Source: Zelopaecilomyces penicillatus
Lineage: Eukaryota; Ascomycota; Sordariomycetes; Hypocreales; Pseudodiploosporaceae
Direction of reading: 5' to 3'
Assembly (NCBI GenBank): GCA_005765155.1
Contig: VCCP01000004.1
Location: 5,084,001-5,148,000 of the forward strand
Length of the DNA: 64,000 nucleotides
The notes under the pieces were generated by a model that was not told the DNA's origin, made no database searches, and saw nothing but the letters and a program-made list of their open reading frames with translations. Numbering within the stretch: position 1 is the first letter of the stretch; every line of letters starts with the position of its first letter. Below, piece by piece: positions 22,244 through 34,900 of this stretch. Made by a program: the position numbers and the translations under genes.

Positions 22244-22564
22244 TCAAAAGGATATTCTTATTGGATGTAGCGCCATAAATGCCCCCGTCTGATCGGTGTT
22301 ATGGCAGACTTTGCAATAAACCCGATGGGGTGTGAATGAGTAAGTTATGAAATGATCCGCAGTGGCTGCTCCATTCAGAGAGCCAAAATTCATCGAGTCT
22401 TGCCAGTTCAATACGAAACGATTCATGGCATATTCAAATTCCAAGCCCAGCTTCAAGCCATTTGCACGCCAGACAGCCGCTTGAAGGCTAGCGAGGGAAT
22501 AGTAGCAGGTCACCATTTTTGAAACGGGCTGCCAGATCTGGAGCGACCTGTTATTGTCATCCAT
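22244..22564 (-). other. Protein-like minus-strand ORF, possible upstream exon
   Basis: A 106-codon ORF (MDDNNRSLQIWQPVSKMV...) with balanced composition and aromatic and charged residues spread as in a folded protein. It ends 65 bases before the small two-exon model at 22179 but in another frame. A further ORF ending at 22574 (RYQKWLENILVATYGPL) precedes it by 10 bases. They may be exons of one gene or remnants of two. No family is recognised. Confidence 0.25.
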
Positions 22565-22900
22565 TTAGTGTAGTTACTCTTTAATTTCAGCCATTGCCTG
22601 GACAGCTCTGGTGTTGTATATCAGCCAATAGCCCACAGAGAACAGTGGGCAGAGAAGGCATGTTCGCGTCAGAGGCCCGTATGTAGCGACAAGTATGTTC
22701 TCCAACCATTTCTGGTATCGGGCTACAGTACACCTTGAAGCCAAGAGCCGGGGAACAAAGCTGGGCATTTCTTTCCACTGAGGTGGAGTTGGCCCCTTTG
22801 AAAAACTGCTACAAAGGGGGGGGGGGGGAGCTTCCGCAGGGAAGACCTGGTAGTTCTTCACATGGTGACTGGGCGAAGGAAATTGGTACATGCTGGTCAT

Positions 22901-25900
22901 TCGTTTTTGTGGTCTGCGACATGCAAGACTGTTAGTTCATATCAAATGACTCGGTCGCCAGGTATGGCGGACAAATGGCTTGGCCAGGCTTGACCAGTAC
23001 ATGTCGTGAAGACGTTGTAGATCGTAGGTGAGGAATATGCCTCAACGTTGATATTAACGGAGGCCTACCTTCTAGTCCATCGCTAGAAACTCAGCGTGAC
23101 CACGGCTTATCATCTTTTGACTGGCTTCAGGCCGTCCATCCGAGCCTTGAGTCTGAACTGGTTGCGTGGCTGTCGGCGACCGAGAGGTGGCATTAGCCTC
23201 GACATCGTTGTAACTACTCGAACGGGGATAGCACACAATGGCTTGCAGGCAACCTAAACCCTGGCATTCGAGACTGGCCCTTGATGTGCTAACGGAATCA
23301 GGCTCGTAGGGCCAAGAGCCAAGAGCCAAGAAGCAGGTTCCAGACGGAGCCACCCAGCCCAGCTAGATCACGAATTGGAACATGGCTGTTGTTAGTGGGT
23401 GTGTCAACCTGTCACCCCCACTCAACAACGCAGATAACTCCAAGGCCTGTAATTATTATTGCAGGCACCAAACTAGTCCTTGGCCGCCTCCGAAACCTGA
23501 CGCTTGTCGGCGATGTTTTGTTTTGCCTGTCAGGTGGTTGCACACATTGAGCTTCTGACACACCCGTCCTGCGAGTAGTCGTTTAATGTAGGATGTATTA
23601 CATACGTGCGTGTATCTGCATCTCTCTCTCCCGTGGAACCTGTGGGTACTGCCGGGACCCGAATGGGGGCCAAACTCTGTAGATCTCTTCAGTGGGGTTC
23701 ATTACTGAAGTGGTAGATTTCGGGGCCGGACGCACTGTTGCTTTCGTTCATGGTGTTTGTAACCGGGCCCGACAATGATGAACCTGACATCTGCCTCCCA
23801 AGCAGCAACCGAGCGTTGCCTTAAGCACCGAACAGGGAAAATAAAATCGGAATTCGGTGCCATGGGATGTGTGCCAGGCAGCCGAGCAGACCGGGAATCG
23901 CGCCGAAGCGCTGCTACCCGCATCGGGCGCCAGTGGCCGATGGTCCACGAACGCGCATGCTTTTATTTGTTTGGCTAAATTTAACCTTAAGCTTTCTGTC
24001 ACTTTATGGTTTCCCCAATGTCCGTCAAGCTCGATTTGTGGTTCGGAACTATCTGGTAGATTTCCCAACTTTGGCCGCTGGTATTCGCCCTGTTGAGTCG
24101 ATATGCTGGGACCAGTGCTAGCTGTGGCATTCCAATAGCTCCACAACCAGTACGGGTGTAGAAAGCGCCATGCTAACCTGGTGTCAACGAAGGGGCCGCC
24201 TCGCAAATCTGGACCGCCATCATGCACCCGCAACACGTCCTACAAACGCCGATATGGAAGTCGCAATTCCAGCTCAATTGGAAACGGGCGGGTTTGTACT
24301 AGCCATTGCCTGCATCAAAAGAACAGCCCAAAAGAGGTCAGCTCTGTCACGTATTCTTCAGGAGCGGGAGATGGGCAGGGAGAGCGACAGACGCGCGGAG
24401 TATCCGAAACAGAGTGGTCCGACGGTGGGTTTTCCGGCATGTTCTGACGCGTTTTCTTGGGTTGGTCACCCCTGATTCCAACGTCCCAAGCTCCGAGTGC
24501 AGATTCTGCAATTCCCCATCAGTTCTGTAGCACGAGTAAGGCGAGCCAACGAGATACGAAATGATACACCCGCCTCTCCCCGATGAGACGATCATTGGAA
24601 ATAACTGACAATGGTTGCAAAACTTGGCAACATTGTCCGGTTTTGGCAGCGCAGGGGTCTGAGTTGCAAAGTGTGGGCAGGGCTCAGGGCATGTGTGCTA
24701 TAACACTGGGTAATTTGCAGGGCTGGGCAGTGATTGCCCACTCACTGATGTGACCCCCACAGGGGCGGATGTCGGCGGGCTTCGCGGCTTTGGGGGAGGC
24801 GCGACCCACCTGTAGCGATCCCGGCGGGGTCTTCATCACGGCAGGTGCTCCGTCCTGGGTGGGCCACCATTGGCCGGTAACAAACTATGTGAAAGAGGTT
24901 CATTCTCGCTGCAGTCAGCAGCCTCGCACAGCGCACCAGCTCAAGCTCGCCATACTGTGAATACTGAATTCCTTTGTCAGCACGATAAGCCCGGATATGC
25001 ACAGTAATTGGAGCGGTTGCCCAATGAACGCCTGCGATAATGAAGAGCGTGACGTAGCCTGGAATGACTTGCAAAGTGCAAATAGTTGTTCTGAAGTGAG
25101 ACGCACATGGTTCGTCCTTGGGCTGTTTGCATGTTGACCACATGCATTTACCATAGCAAACAGCAACTATGTAAGGAAGGTATGTACCTCTAGTATTCCA
25201 AGGGATGTGATATTGAAGCTCTTGTTGTTGATCCAGGTACATCGTCACAACCACCAGGGGCATCTACCATCAAAGACAAACAACACAACTTGATATTGCG
25301 CACAAGCATGGAAGGGAAAAGAAGACAAGAGCAGTTAACGTAGATGTATTTCGAATCATAGTGTGCGTAAGGTAAGGTAGTAGGTATTACTTGCCAACAC
25401 ACGGCAACGGCCGTCGGACGACTGCACTTTCCCAGCCCAGCGGCTGCTCTGTTGCATCTGCACGGGGCAGGTGCGGGTTCAAGCAGCAGCCCCCAATCTG
25501 AGGAAGGAGAAGAGGGAAAAAAGGAAGAAAGAGAAGCAGAAAGAAGGAAGTGACCAACAACCGAATACATCACCCGTCCAAAGTAGGAGGCGGCAGTTTG
25601 TCTCATCAACAAGCCACCAACCTGGAATGCAGTTCTAGAAGTATTCCCATGGCAGCTTCTTCACCCTCGCTGCAACCCTGGCTTGGCTGGCAACCTGGCC
25701 ACTGGCTCTTCGGCTTTCGTCACCCTGCATAGCCTACGAGGGCTGCAGGGCCAGCATGGGCACACGCCGCTACAAGTACCTCCGGACCTGCGACTGCTCT
25801 GCCAGACCATGTATCCATCCGCACGCCATGGAAAAACAGGAGAGCGGAACGAAACACCAGGCAGAGGAACGTCAGCGAGTCCCTACGCTACCTCAGCTAG

Positions 25901-26594
25901 GTACTAACTTGACCTAGGCTCAAAAACCTACAGCTACCGGACTACCAGCCTAGACTGCGGGTACGCACTCCTCTTGCGTCCCTGTCGCGGGGTGGGAATG
26001 GCGCCGCCTCGGCCAGGCCTTTTGTCGGTCGTCGGGAAACTTCCACTAGAAGGGGGAGGGGGGTCTGCACGCTTTGTACTCCGCCCCCCTGGTCAAGCCA
26101 CGCTGGAGACATGGCACGGCTCTGTGGACTTCGGGACCTCCATTTCAAGCCCAGTTTGCCAGTCCAAGTATCCCGCCGCAAAATGCGCCGGCGTTGCCCT
26201 CGACAGACCTGAGCTGTCCGGGCTTCATCACAGACCCCTCATCACAGGGCCCCATCTACAACGAAGCTTGGGACTGAACGCCTAGATGAGAGGCTAGCCT
26301 AGCGGCAACGTCAGGCCCTCGGATTGGGTGCCTCCGTTTGGACGAGAACCGATGGCCCATCGACTTCCATCCAGCGCCGCAGATGCATCGCTGATTCAAT
26401 CATTACCTGCACAAACCCATGTCCATCCCGCCTACGGCCAGCTTCCGCTTTTTACAATCGCAGGCCCGCCCGATCAAACGTCTTTCTTTTCCTCTTATCG
26501 ACCATGCAGCCCATCTCGGGTGCCTCGTGGGACGTGGGAAACTAAGTCCTGGGGGTAGCCTTGCACTTCGCAACATCGACAACATCACTTTCAA
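22901..26594. other. GC-rich non-coding stretch, promoter of the zinc-cluster gene at its end
   Basis: No supported gene. The base composition shifts to GC-rich from about 23,600. Many overlapping ORFs on both strands (for example 23748-24236 minus, 24170-24475 plus, 25974-26285 plus) have biased, low-information translations. A triplicated GCCAAGA unit lies at 23310-23333, and a poly-G run at 22817-22829. The last few hundred bases should contain the promoter of the regulator at 26595. Confidence 0.45.
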
Positions 26595-29500
26595 ATGACC
26601 CCATCTGCTTCTGAAGGTGGCGCGCAGCCGCCGTCTCCTCCTGCAGACGACATGCCCAAAGCCGACATTGGTGAGCAATCATGATCCATTCTTGACCTTT
26701 CTTTCCCTCTGGATATGAAACTATCCAAATCTCCGGCCTCCACCATCAACATCCTGCTTTTATGCTCTATGAAGAGACTGAGGCTGACCCGAACATCATC
26801 ATAAAGCCTGTTTGGTTTGCCGGTCTCGCAAGGTAAGATTCAAGTCAATCCTTTTGGTACAAACATAGTGGGAATCGAACCATTATGAGAGTTGGTAGTT
26901 ATTTTACTATGACTGTGCTCTTTGGTATAATCGCATCAACTAGGGCGCATATAATCATGTCATAATGCTCATCCGTTGTTCCTCACAATAGGTCAGATGC
27001 GATAGAGGATTGCCCGACTGCCGCAACTGCGTGCGTTTAGGTGTACCATGCCCGAGGTACAATCGCGACAGCGAGTTCATTTCGCGCAAGGATATGCAGA
27101 AGTCGGCCGATGACATCTTCAAAGCCGCTGGTGTCGAGAAACGTCGAGTTGGATCATGTGAAGAATGCCGCTCGTCAAAACACCGTTGCACCAAGACTCG
27201 GCCATCTTGCCGCCGCTGCATCCTGCGCAACCTTCCTTGTGTCTACCCCAACCGACAAGAGAAACACGATCGTGAATCGTCGTCGCAACCCGCCTGCTCG
27301 GTCAATGGCTCTGCCCCTGTCCCTGCAGCAGTTCCTATTGCCGAAACTACAGCTTCAACCCCGCCACAAGATCCTCGAGACTCTATTCCATGGAGTAACC
27401 CTGCCTCGTTCCATGTTTTCGGCGTAAATATTGATAGGTAAGACTGCTAAAAAGTGCTCTTTTTGTCTTGCTTGACTGTGTTCTAGCCATCTTTTACGCC
27501 GTTGCTCACAACCAATTTTTCTCAGTCTTTATACGGACACGCTTCCGAAGGACCATGGCTTGCGATTGCGCCTCATAAACGCCTTTTTTGAACGGACGCA
27601 TCACCTGCGTAACCTGTCTTTTATCCACAGGCCATCCTTTTTACAATCCTTTGACCGCGCTAGTGTGGCACAGGACTACGGTGAACCCTTGCTGTATGTT
27701 ATGTGTGCTCTTGGGGCAAGGTAAGATGAACTAGCTTTGGCAACACACTTTGCAACAAGAGCCGGGTTTTTAACCAGGGAATTTTCTTACAGGCATATAT
27801 ATTTCGACGCCCTGGCAGCGTCCCCGGGAAGGCCATTTCCAAATGCAATTTCAAACCCAATCCCGGGTCAGGCGTGGACGGAGAGGGCCAGAAGAGAGGT
27901 TCTTGGAGAAATCCATGCTCCAACAACTCATCACCTCATGGTAAGGCTATTTCCTCTATAATTACCTCCAGAGAACTGCATCAGCTAATCCAGGATTTAG
28001 ACAGCTGCATTGTTATGTGAATACGGGCTGAGGGAGGATCGTAATGCGCTTGTGTTCATACTCAGTGCCTTCCTCTACCGAGCCATTCGCCTTCTAAGTC
28101 TCGATTCGCCCCGCCCCTTAGATAACCGACCCAGTGCATCCCAAATCATCCAGAGAGAAAGCGAAAACCGCCTTGTCTGGGTGTCCTACTATATAGATAT
28201 CCTGATAGGAACGGGCGTTGATAAAAACATGTGTTGGAAAGGGCATACACCAGATATTCCCCTACCGTGCCCTGATCAGGACTTTCTCTCCCAGAGTTTG
28301 TCACCGCCACACTATGTGATTCCGGTAGAAGAGTCCGGAATACTGCCTGTCATCAAAGAACTGGATCTCTCTGCTTTGGCTGTGTTGGTTATTAGGCTAC
28401 GAGCAAGAGTGATGCAGTAAGTAACCGAACCCCGCCTTTTAACGCCAATGCCAGGCGTCTCACTAGCTTTACTAACAGCTCTGCTATCAGGCTCATACGT
28501 GTGTCAGATCCGGATATGCGTATTTGGGAATCGACTTCCGAGTACATGCAAATCATTGAACAGCTAAAGACAATCTACAACAACCTCCCGGAGAAGTACT
28601 ATCTATCAGAGCTCAACATTTACATACTCAAAGACAAAGGAATGCTCGGAGCGGTTTTTGCATTTCACTTGATGGCTCATGCAGTCCTCTTTGACTTGAC
28701 CAGAATCTCGCTAGCAGGATTTAACTTTCCTCTGGCACCAGCCTTCAAGAACGCACCGCCCGAGTTCCGATCATATTGCCAGGATTTATGCAGATTTCAT
28801 GCAGGTCAGGTTTCAGAATTCATTCGAAAAGGCATGGCCCATGGTAGGGCCCCTTTTGACGACATATTTTGTGCCGACGCGGCCCTTGAGTCCGCAAAGA
28901 TTCAGATTATCTATGCGGCGACAGTCAACCGGACTGCACAAACTGTTCAAGTGACGAGGGAAAATATCAATATCAACCTCGCTTTTCTTCTGACGGTGAA
29001 TCGGGGCAAAGACGCGCCAAGACAGTTTGTATGCCACCCTCTTCTCAAAGTGATTATTAGTATGGCGGAGACTAATAATAGCAGATCCGCACGCTCCTCC
29101 CACTGTGTAACCTTTTTGGGTTCCGAGATATCGCAGAAAGATATCAGGAAAAACTTGGGTGAGTTATTATCATGGCAAGTTTGCTTGACTGCAGCGGTTC
29201 GGACACTGATTCGCGAGTACTAGCCTTCCTCTTGACGCAGCAGAGGTCACTGGGTCTGCCGATATACACCACCTTTCAGGAGTGGCAGCGTTTCGACGTG
29301 GAGTGTCTGAGCTGCAAGGGTCCCAGTCTGCAAATAGTGTCAGGACTATTTCGTCATCAAACTCGCAGACATCGCCACTGATTCACGCCAGCCGGCGTCC
29401 GATGTCAAGCACCACATCACATCAAAATGGAAACGAATGCTCAAGCACTTTACCGCTATTACGGCCCACTTACACCTCGCTTGGGCCATCACCAGAGCTA

Positions 29501-29695
29501 CTCAATCAGACTTTATCCCAGAGAAACCCGCTGCAAATCATGCCATCTGCCGGCGCCATGGTGCAAAGCGGAGCAATGCTACAGCCTTCAGTGGACGATT
29601 ACATTAAAACGGCAGATGAAATGTCTCCATACCTGACTTGGAACATGCCGGATATGCCGCAGTGGTTGACTCTTGGTGATCATGTACCATCCTAA
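26595..29695 (+). CDS. Transcription factor with two tandem Zn2Cys6 clusters and a fungal_trans middle domain
   Basis: Nine exons: 26595-26670, 26807-26832, 26992-27437, 27526-27720, 27793-27940, 28001-28416, 28491-29028, 29085-29158, 29224-29695; 796 residues. All introns are GT-AG and frame-preserving. Cluster 1 (C27, C30, C37, C44, C47, C54) and cluster 2 (C90, C93, C100, C107, C110, C117) each match C-x2-C-x6-C-x6-C-x2-C-x6-C exactly. Exon 2, only 26 bases, codes ACLVCRSRK of cluster 1. The middle-homology domain begins near DTLPKDHGLRLRLINAFFER and includes the SENRLVWVSYYIDI motif. The C-terminus is Ser/Gln-rich and ends in an acidic/aromatic stretch (likely activation region). It should be a nuclear DNA-binding regulator, targets unknown. 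The fourth exon could instead start at 27487 (13 codons longer). The last intron (29159-29223) was chosen for its GTGAGT donor, CTGAT branch and TAG acceptor, which alone open the long final frame. Confidence 0.88.
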
Positions 29696-32368
29696 GCCAC
29701 CAGTTTTCCATGTGTCCTAAATTAATGGATGATAACCTCCGTTACGCTACGATGGAATACTGGATGGTAAAGGCAAGAGTAAACCGTTGGTTTTGAGCCT
29801 GACTATTGGATTATATCTACTTGGAGACCTGGCAAGCGGACAATCTTTTATGAATTACTTATTTGACGACTTGAATTGCGCAAATCTCTGGACCAGCTGG
29901 CCAGACTATACTTTCTTGATACCCCAACAACGACAACATTCCAAAGGCTCTGAGGCTCAAGACTCTCGAAGCTGAGACGATCAAATACATTAATTAGGGC
30001 CGTGCCACCATGGCGACAGCATGACAAGGGCGCTGTCTGGCCACAATGACATTTGGCTCTCATATGTTTCGGAAGCTGAACTAGGACAAGCTCGAATGCT
30101 CCTTTCTAGACGGCCAACGTGCCTGTTTTTGTATGTACAACATTGAAATAAACTGCTGTAACGAACAAGAAGTGTTATGACCCATATAAGGATTTGAAAA
30201 TGTACGCGGCACGGCACCTGCCTGTAAGCTATGATGCTTAAAACTCCAACTGTTCTGTGTTCCTTGGCTGTCGGCCTGGGCATTCATGCGGCTTACTCGA
30301 AACGTAAGCCAACGCAATTCTACGTAGAGTACATAGACGCCATCTATGGAGGATTACTGGTGGAAGGTGTGCCGGGCGACTAACCGGTTGGAGGATAGCC
30401 CAGGCGTTGGTATGTCTGTTGGTAGCCACTCGCATCTAGGGATTGGAGAATCCCCACAGGATCTTTAAATGCATGAGGTTGGTAGGCTAAGCATCCGCCA
30501 CGGGCAATAGTTTCTTGCCAATGGTGATCCGTAGCCCAATGGGGAGGTTCCCAGTTATTACATGGTACATATTTCATTTCATGAGGTTAAGTTATTGTAT
30601 GAGCTATATGAGCGATCAAGGGCGTATATGAGTTGCGGATGATACTGTTTGCCAGTTGGTCATTTGCGATGAAAAATGATGGGGGGAAGTATGTAAGAAT
30701 TGCATATATCTTACACACAAACACTGCTCAAGGTACTTACATGACGCAGGCGATTTAAGCGAACGTGATTTTGGCCACATGTAAAACCCAACCCACGTGT
30801 TTGGGGTTGCGCCTGGGGTGGGTATTATGAATGTTGCTGCGAACCGATCGGCTGGGTGGGTAACAATGAAAATGCGACGCCGTAATTGTCGGGATAATGT
30901 TAACGGCTGAAAGCTTCCTTCGTTCCAACACGGGGGTAATTAGATTTTGTGTACAACCACAACTATACTTTTTTGGTTTTGCGGGCTCCAACTGAAGCGG
31001 CAGGATCGGAACGCCACTTCATTAGACAGGTAGAATAATACATGTTTGTAGGATGATTTGCCAAGATGTTCTCGGCATTGGGCGAAACGAGGAGGAGCCG
31101 GGGCGGACGATGGAGGGAGGGAGGGGGTTGAGTAGGCAGCCGGAGTTCGCTGGTGATGTTAGGGGCGTGTAGGCGCCTGGAAATATCCGCTAGACTGTGC
31201 TGCAGTACCTACAGCTTGTGTAACACGATCGGGCGCCACGACCCTCTGGTTCCTTGATCCCCTGACGAAATCCAGGGTATTTGTTTGTTTGTTTGTTTGT
31301 TTTTATCTTAAACGTTTGTCTGATCTTTTCCAGCCCATGTAGCCCTAACAGCAAACTCCTCCGTCGGATTGGCAAAAGTCTCAAAGCACAGACACACGGA
31401 TTCTTCCCGACGAGCTAAACCTTTCAGCCGCCCGTTTGGCTGCCGCCCGCGAATAGCTTCGCACTAGGGAAATGCTGACCAGGGGGGGTGCGGGTGTGTG
31501 CGTGTGTGCTATGGCACAGTTATTCGTATGTACATACCAAGAATGGGGAGTTGCTGTATACGGATAAAGCCGACTACCAAGTTGATTGCGGCACGGCTCT
31601 TACTGCGTACTGCAAAAGCCACATTTCGATCCAGGTGTTAAGCAGAATAGGACAGATAATGGGGGCAAACGAGAACGAAACCGCTGAAAGATGAACTAGC
31701 CGAGCTTTACAGTGCCTATAGAAGCAAAAGGGGAAAAAGACTGTACTCCACAGTGCGTATACAAAACTCTACTCGAAGCGACGAAGCTCAATGTCAGACG
31801 CGAAGATCGAAAAGCCCAAGAGGCTGATGAAGCTAAAATGCTTAGTGCGAAATCCTTCTTCAACATCTCCGAAAGAATCCTTGCCAGAGCTTCATTCGTG
31901 GCTCTTCTTCTTCATTCTTTTCCTTCTTCTTCTTCTATTTTTCTTCATATGCAAGCGTATGGGATCGTGTGTATTGTATTCTTGCCGGGTGTCATCAATC
32001 GCAAGAACGACGGTGTGTATACATTGATGCACTTGCACAACTTCACCACCACTGCGCTGTGAGCATCAAGGTGAGGTGGGATTCATCATCGTCGACTCGT
32101 TCCCGTTGGCACCGCCTTTTATACACACGACGCCCTTCAATCACGGTCAATTTGCCAAAAAGGACTGGACACACACACACATCTCCGCTCTTCTTCCCAG
32201 CATTTGTCCTATTATCTTCCGGCAAGGAAAGTTTCTGTTCTAGTGAATCTCCGGGAGGAGGACCACCTGTGCGGAATAACCGAGTAAGGGGGAACCGGAG
32301 CTGAGCGCGGATATAACACGGGGGAAAAGATAGGGGGGATCGACACATTACCCACTTGCAACCCAGAC
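29696..32368. other. Intergenic stretch between regulator and sugar transporter
   Basis: 2.7 kb without a supported gene. A GTTT tetranucleotide repeat lies at 31280-31304. Several short ORFs (longest 116 codons at 31712) lack motifs. The CTTCTT-rich tract at 31900-31950 and the bases from 32050 are likely promoter and leader of the transporter gene. Confidence 0.5.
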
Positions 32369-34585
32369 ATGGCCATCCGGTCCGGCGTCGACGGTCCGGG
32401 GGCGGGGATGCCGTTTCTGGAGCGGATCAAGCACTTTAATGGCATGCTTGCGTTTTTGATGCTGTAAGTTGATGATTTCTATTATGTCGGTGCAATTGAA
32501 AGGGAAGAGATGTCTTTCTATAAGAGTATGGATGCCATCATCCTTTGTGAATACCGTCGATGAACCAGAAGCGAAACTATTAATATTTATTCAAAAAAAA
32601 TCCCTTTTATTAACACAATGTGATTCTTAGATACATGGCCTTTTGTGCCTTCAACTTCGGCTACGATGTCGGCACGTTTGGCGGCGTCCAGGCCATGCAG
32701 AGCTTTGCTAGTGAGTTTGGCCAGTATAATTCCAAGACGAAGCTTTATGCTCTACCGGGTTGGCTTTCGTCAGTCATGACGGCCACACCGTTTCTTGGGA
32801 AAGCAGTTGTAAGTATTTTCTGCATTATATCATGTTTCTAATACATTATGACATCCCCCCATTGGCTTTTTCTTGTTTCATCAATGTTCTCTTTCACTAT
32901 TGTTTCCCGATTTACCATGATTGCAGTTGTTGGATATAGAACCGGACATGCTTTATCTTTCTTTGGCGTTGTGAAAACAAACTGGAATGCGCGCAATAAT
33001 GTGTTTAAAACTGACTGAGTTTCGTGTAGGGCTGTATCTGTTGTGGCTGGATTGCTGAGAAATGGGGTCGCAAGGCCGCCATCTTGGGTCTTTGCATCAC
33101 CTCCTTTGTGTAAGTTGGCCTCTATACCCCTTGACCCCTGTGTTTGGATTCACCCACTTCTTTACACCCTGACTGACATACTTCTTATACCAACAGCGGC
33201 GTCGTCCTCCAAACATCCGCCACTACAGCCGCCCAATTCACCGTCGGCCGCATCATTACCTTCGGCATGACCGGTATGGCCATCGTCGTCATCCCCATCT
33301 ACCAAGCTGAGACATCCCCCCGCGTGCTCCGTGGCATGTTCGCCTCCACCATCCAAGGCATGATCATCTTCGGCCAAGTAGTCTCAACCCTTGTCTGCTT
33401 TGGAACAAAGGATATCCGACAGGCCAAAGGATGGCAGATCCCCATTGGCCTGCAGCTACTAATGCCAGCGTTAATCTTGGCCATGTTGCCGATTGTGCCA
33501 GAGTCGCCGCGGTGGTTGCTCTCTCAGGACCGGAGGGAGGAGGCGTCGAAGAGTCTGGCGAGAATTCGGAAACATGCTACAGCGAAAGAAATCGAGACGG
33601 AGCTTCAGGCTATTGGGTTTGCTACGTCTAATGAGCAAAAGGGGAGTTGGTCAGAGGTGTTTGATAAGAAGAACCGTAAGCGGACGGCGGTTGCGGTACT
33701 AGCCATGTTCGGGCAGCAAATCACCGGCCAGGCGTTCCCCTCGCAGTACGGCGTTGTGTTTTACCAGTCTCAGGGGTTTAGGTCTCGCGCTTTCATCTTT
33801 AACGTGGCCAACTCGATTATATCGTTAGGTGCTGTTATCATCACCTGGTTGACTGTCGACGGCTTCGGAAGGCGTCCGACTCTGCTGATTGGCGGAACTT
33901 TGATGGGTGTGTTTCTGTTTGTGCTTGGAGCGGTGGGGAGTGTGAACCCGAAGGACTTGAATGACCAGCTGCGGGGTCTCATGGTTGCGTCTATCATGCT
34001 GTTTTCGTTCTTCTTCAACCTGTCCTGGGCTCCAGTGTAAGTGTTCCTCATCATCTTGCTCCTTGATCTTACATCGAAGGATCTTGATAACACGCAGGCT
34101 TTTTTTAATGCTAACCTCCAACTAGATCATACGTCATCGTCTCCGAAGCAGCCGCCCAGCGCGTCAAAGAGAAAACCAACCTCCTCGCCTGCGTCATATC
34201 CGTACTCACCACTTTTGTAACCTCCTTCACCTGCCCCTACCTCATCAACGTAAAGTACGCCAACCTCGGCGGCAAAGTTGGCTACATCTACGGATCTTTT
34301 AACTTCGTCATGGTGGTCTTGACTTACTTCTTCATACCGGAGCTCAAGGGCCGCACGCTCGAGGAGGTGGATCAGCTGTTTGCCAGCGGTGTGCCGCTGC
34401 GTAAGTTCGGCCAAGTGCAGACTCGGACGGCAGAGGAGCTGTATAGTGATGAGCTGAGGCAGCAGGGTGAAGAGACGGAGAAGAGTGGTGGTGGTGGTGG
34501 TGGTGGTGTGGTTGGGGAAAAGGGGTTTGCTGTTGATGGGTCTGAGGTGTTGAAGGATTCGGATGAGTTGCGACGGAGTAGATGA
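32369..34585 (+). CDS. Sugar porter family MFS transporter
   Basis: Five exons (32369-32463, 32631-32808, 33030-33109, 33197-34036, 34126-34585), introns of 167, 221, 87 and 89 bases, 550 residues. The sequence has the sugar-porter hallmarks: helix 1 FNFGYDVGTFGGVQAM, WIAEKWGRKAA after helix 2, PESPRWLLSQ at the end of helix 6, a helix 7 motif QQITGQAFPSQYGVVFYQSQG, DGFGRRPTLL after helix 8, and PELKGRTLEEVDQLF after helix 12. These proteins import hexoses, oligosaccharides or related polyols by proton symport at the plasma membrane. The exact sugar cannot be read. The tail contains a run of eight glycines encoded by GGT repeats (34488-34508). It lies 2.7 kb downstream of, and in line with, the double zinc-cluster regulator, which could be its activator. 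Confidence 0.9.
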
Positions 34586-34900
34586 GATGACATTGTTTTA
34601 CTAGCGTTGTTGGTGGCGTATTGTTTGTTTTGCTTTCTCATGAGAGTATTGCTCATATTGGGTTGCATGTAGATTAAGCCTTAGTTCGATCCTCCTATCC
34701 TTTGATAAGAAGTGAATATGAACATCAGGGGAATGGAATGTAAATACACACACAGACAATGTCACAAAAGTACAAAGGCTTTGCATAGTGTAGATAGTTT
34801 CTTAGGATATGCTAAAGATAACTAGAGATTAAGGAAACACCTAGATGATGATGACTATAATACACCATTATACAGCCCAATCACGCGCCTATCCGTCTTT
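34586..34900. other. Convergent 3' intergenic region
   Basis: The 3' ends of the sugar transporter and the hydrolase face each other across 315 AT-rich bases. No gene or clear repeat is present. Confidence 0.5.

Noticed and set aside
23748..24236. 162-codon minus-strand ORF in GC-rich DNA
   Set aside because: Several ORFs overlap it on both strands, and its translation shows no domain or coherent hydrophobic pattern.
29159..29223. Continuing exon 7 to the TAG at 29221, or using a 36-base intron at 29159-29194
   Set aside because: The first loses the RTLLPLCNLFGFRDIAERYQ block, which is TF-like. The second needs an intron below the usual minimum. The 65-base intron with consensus sites opens the whole final exon.
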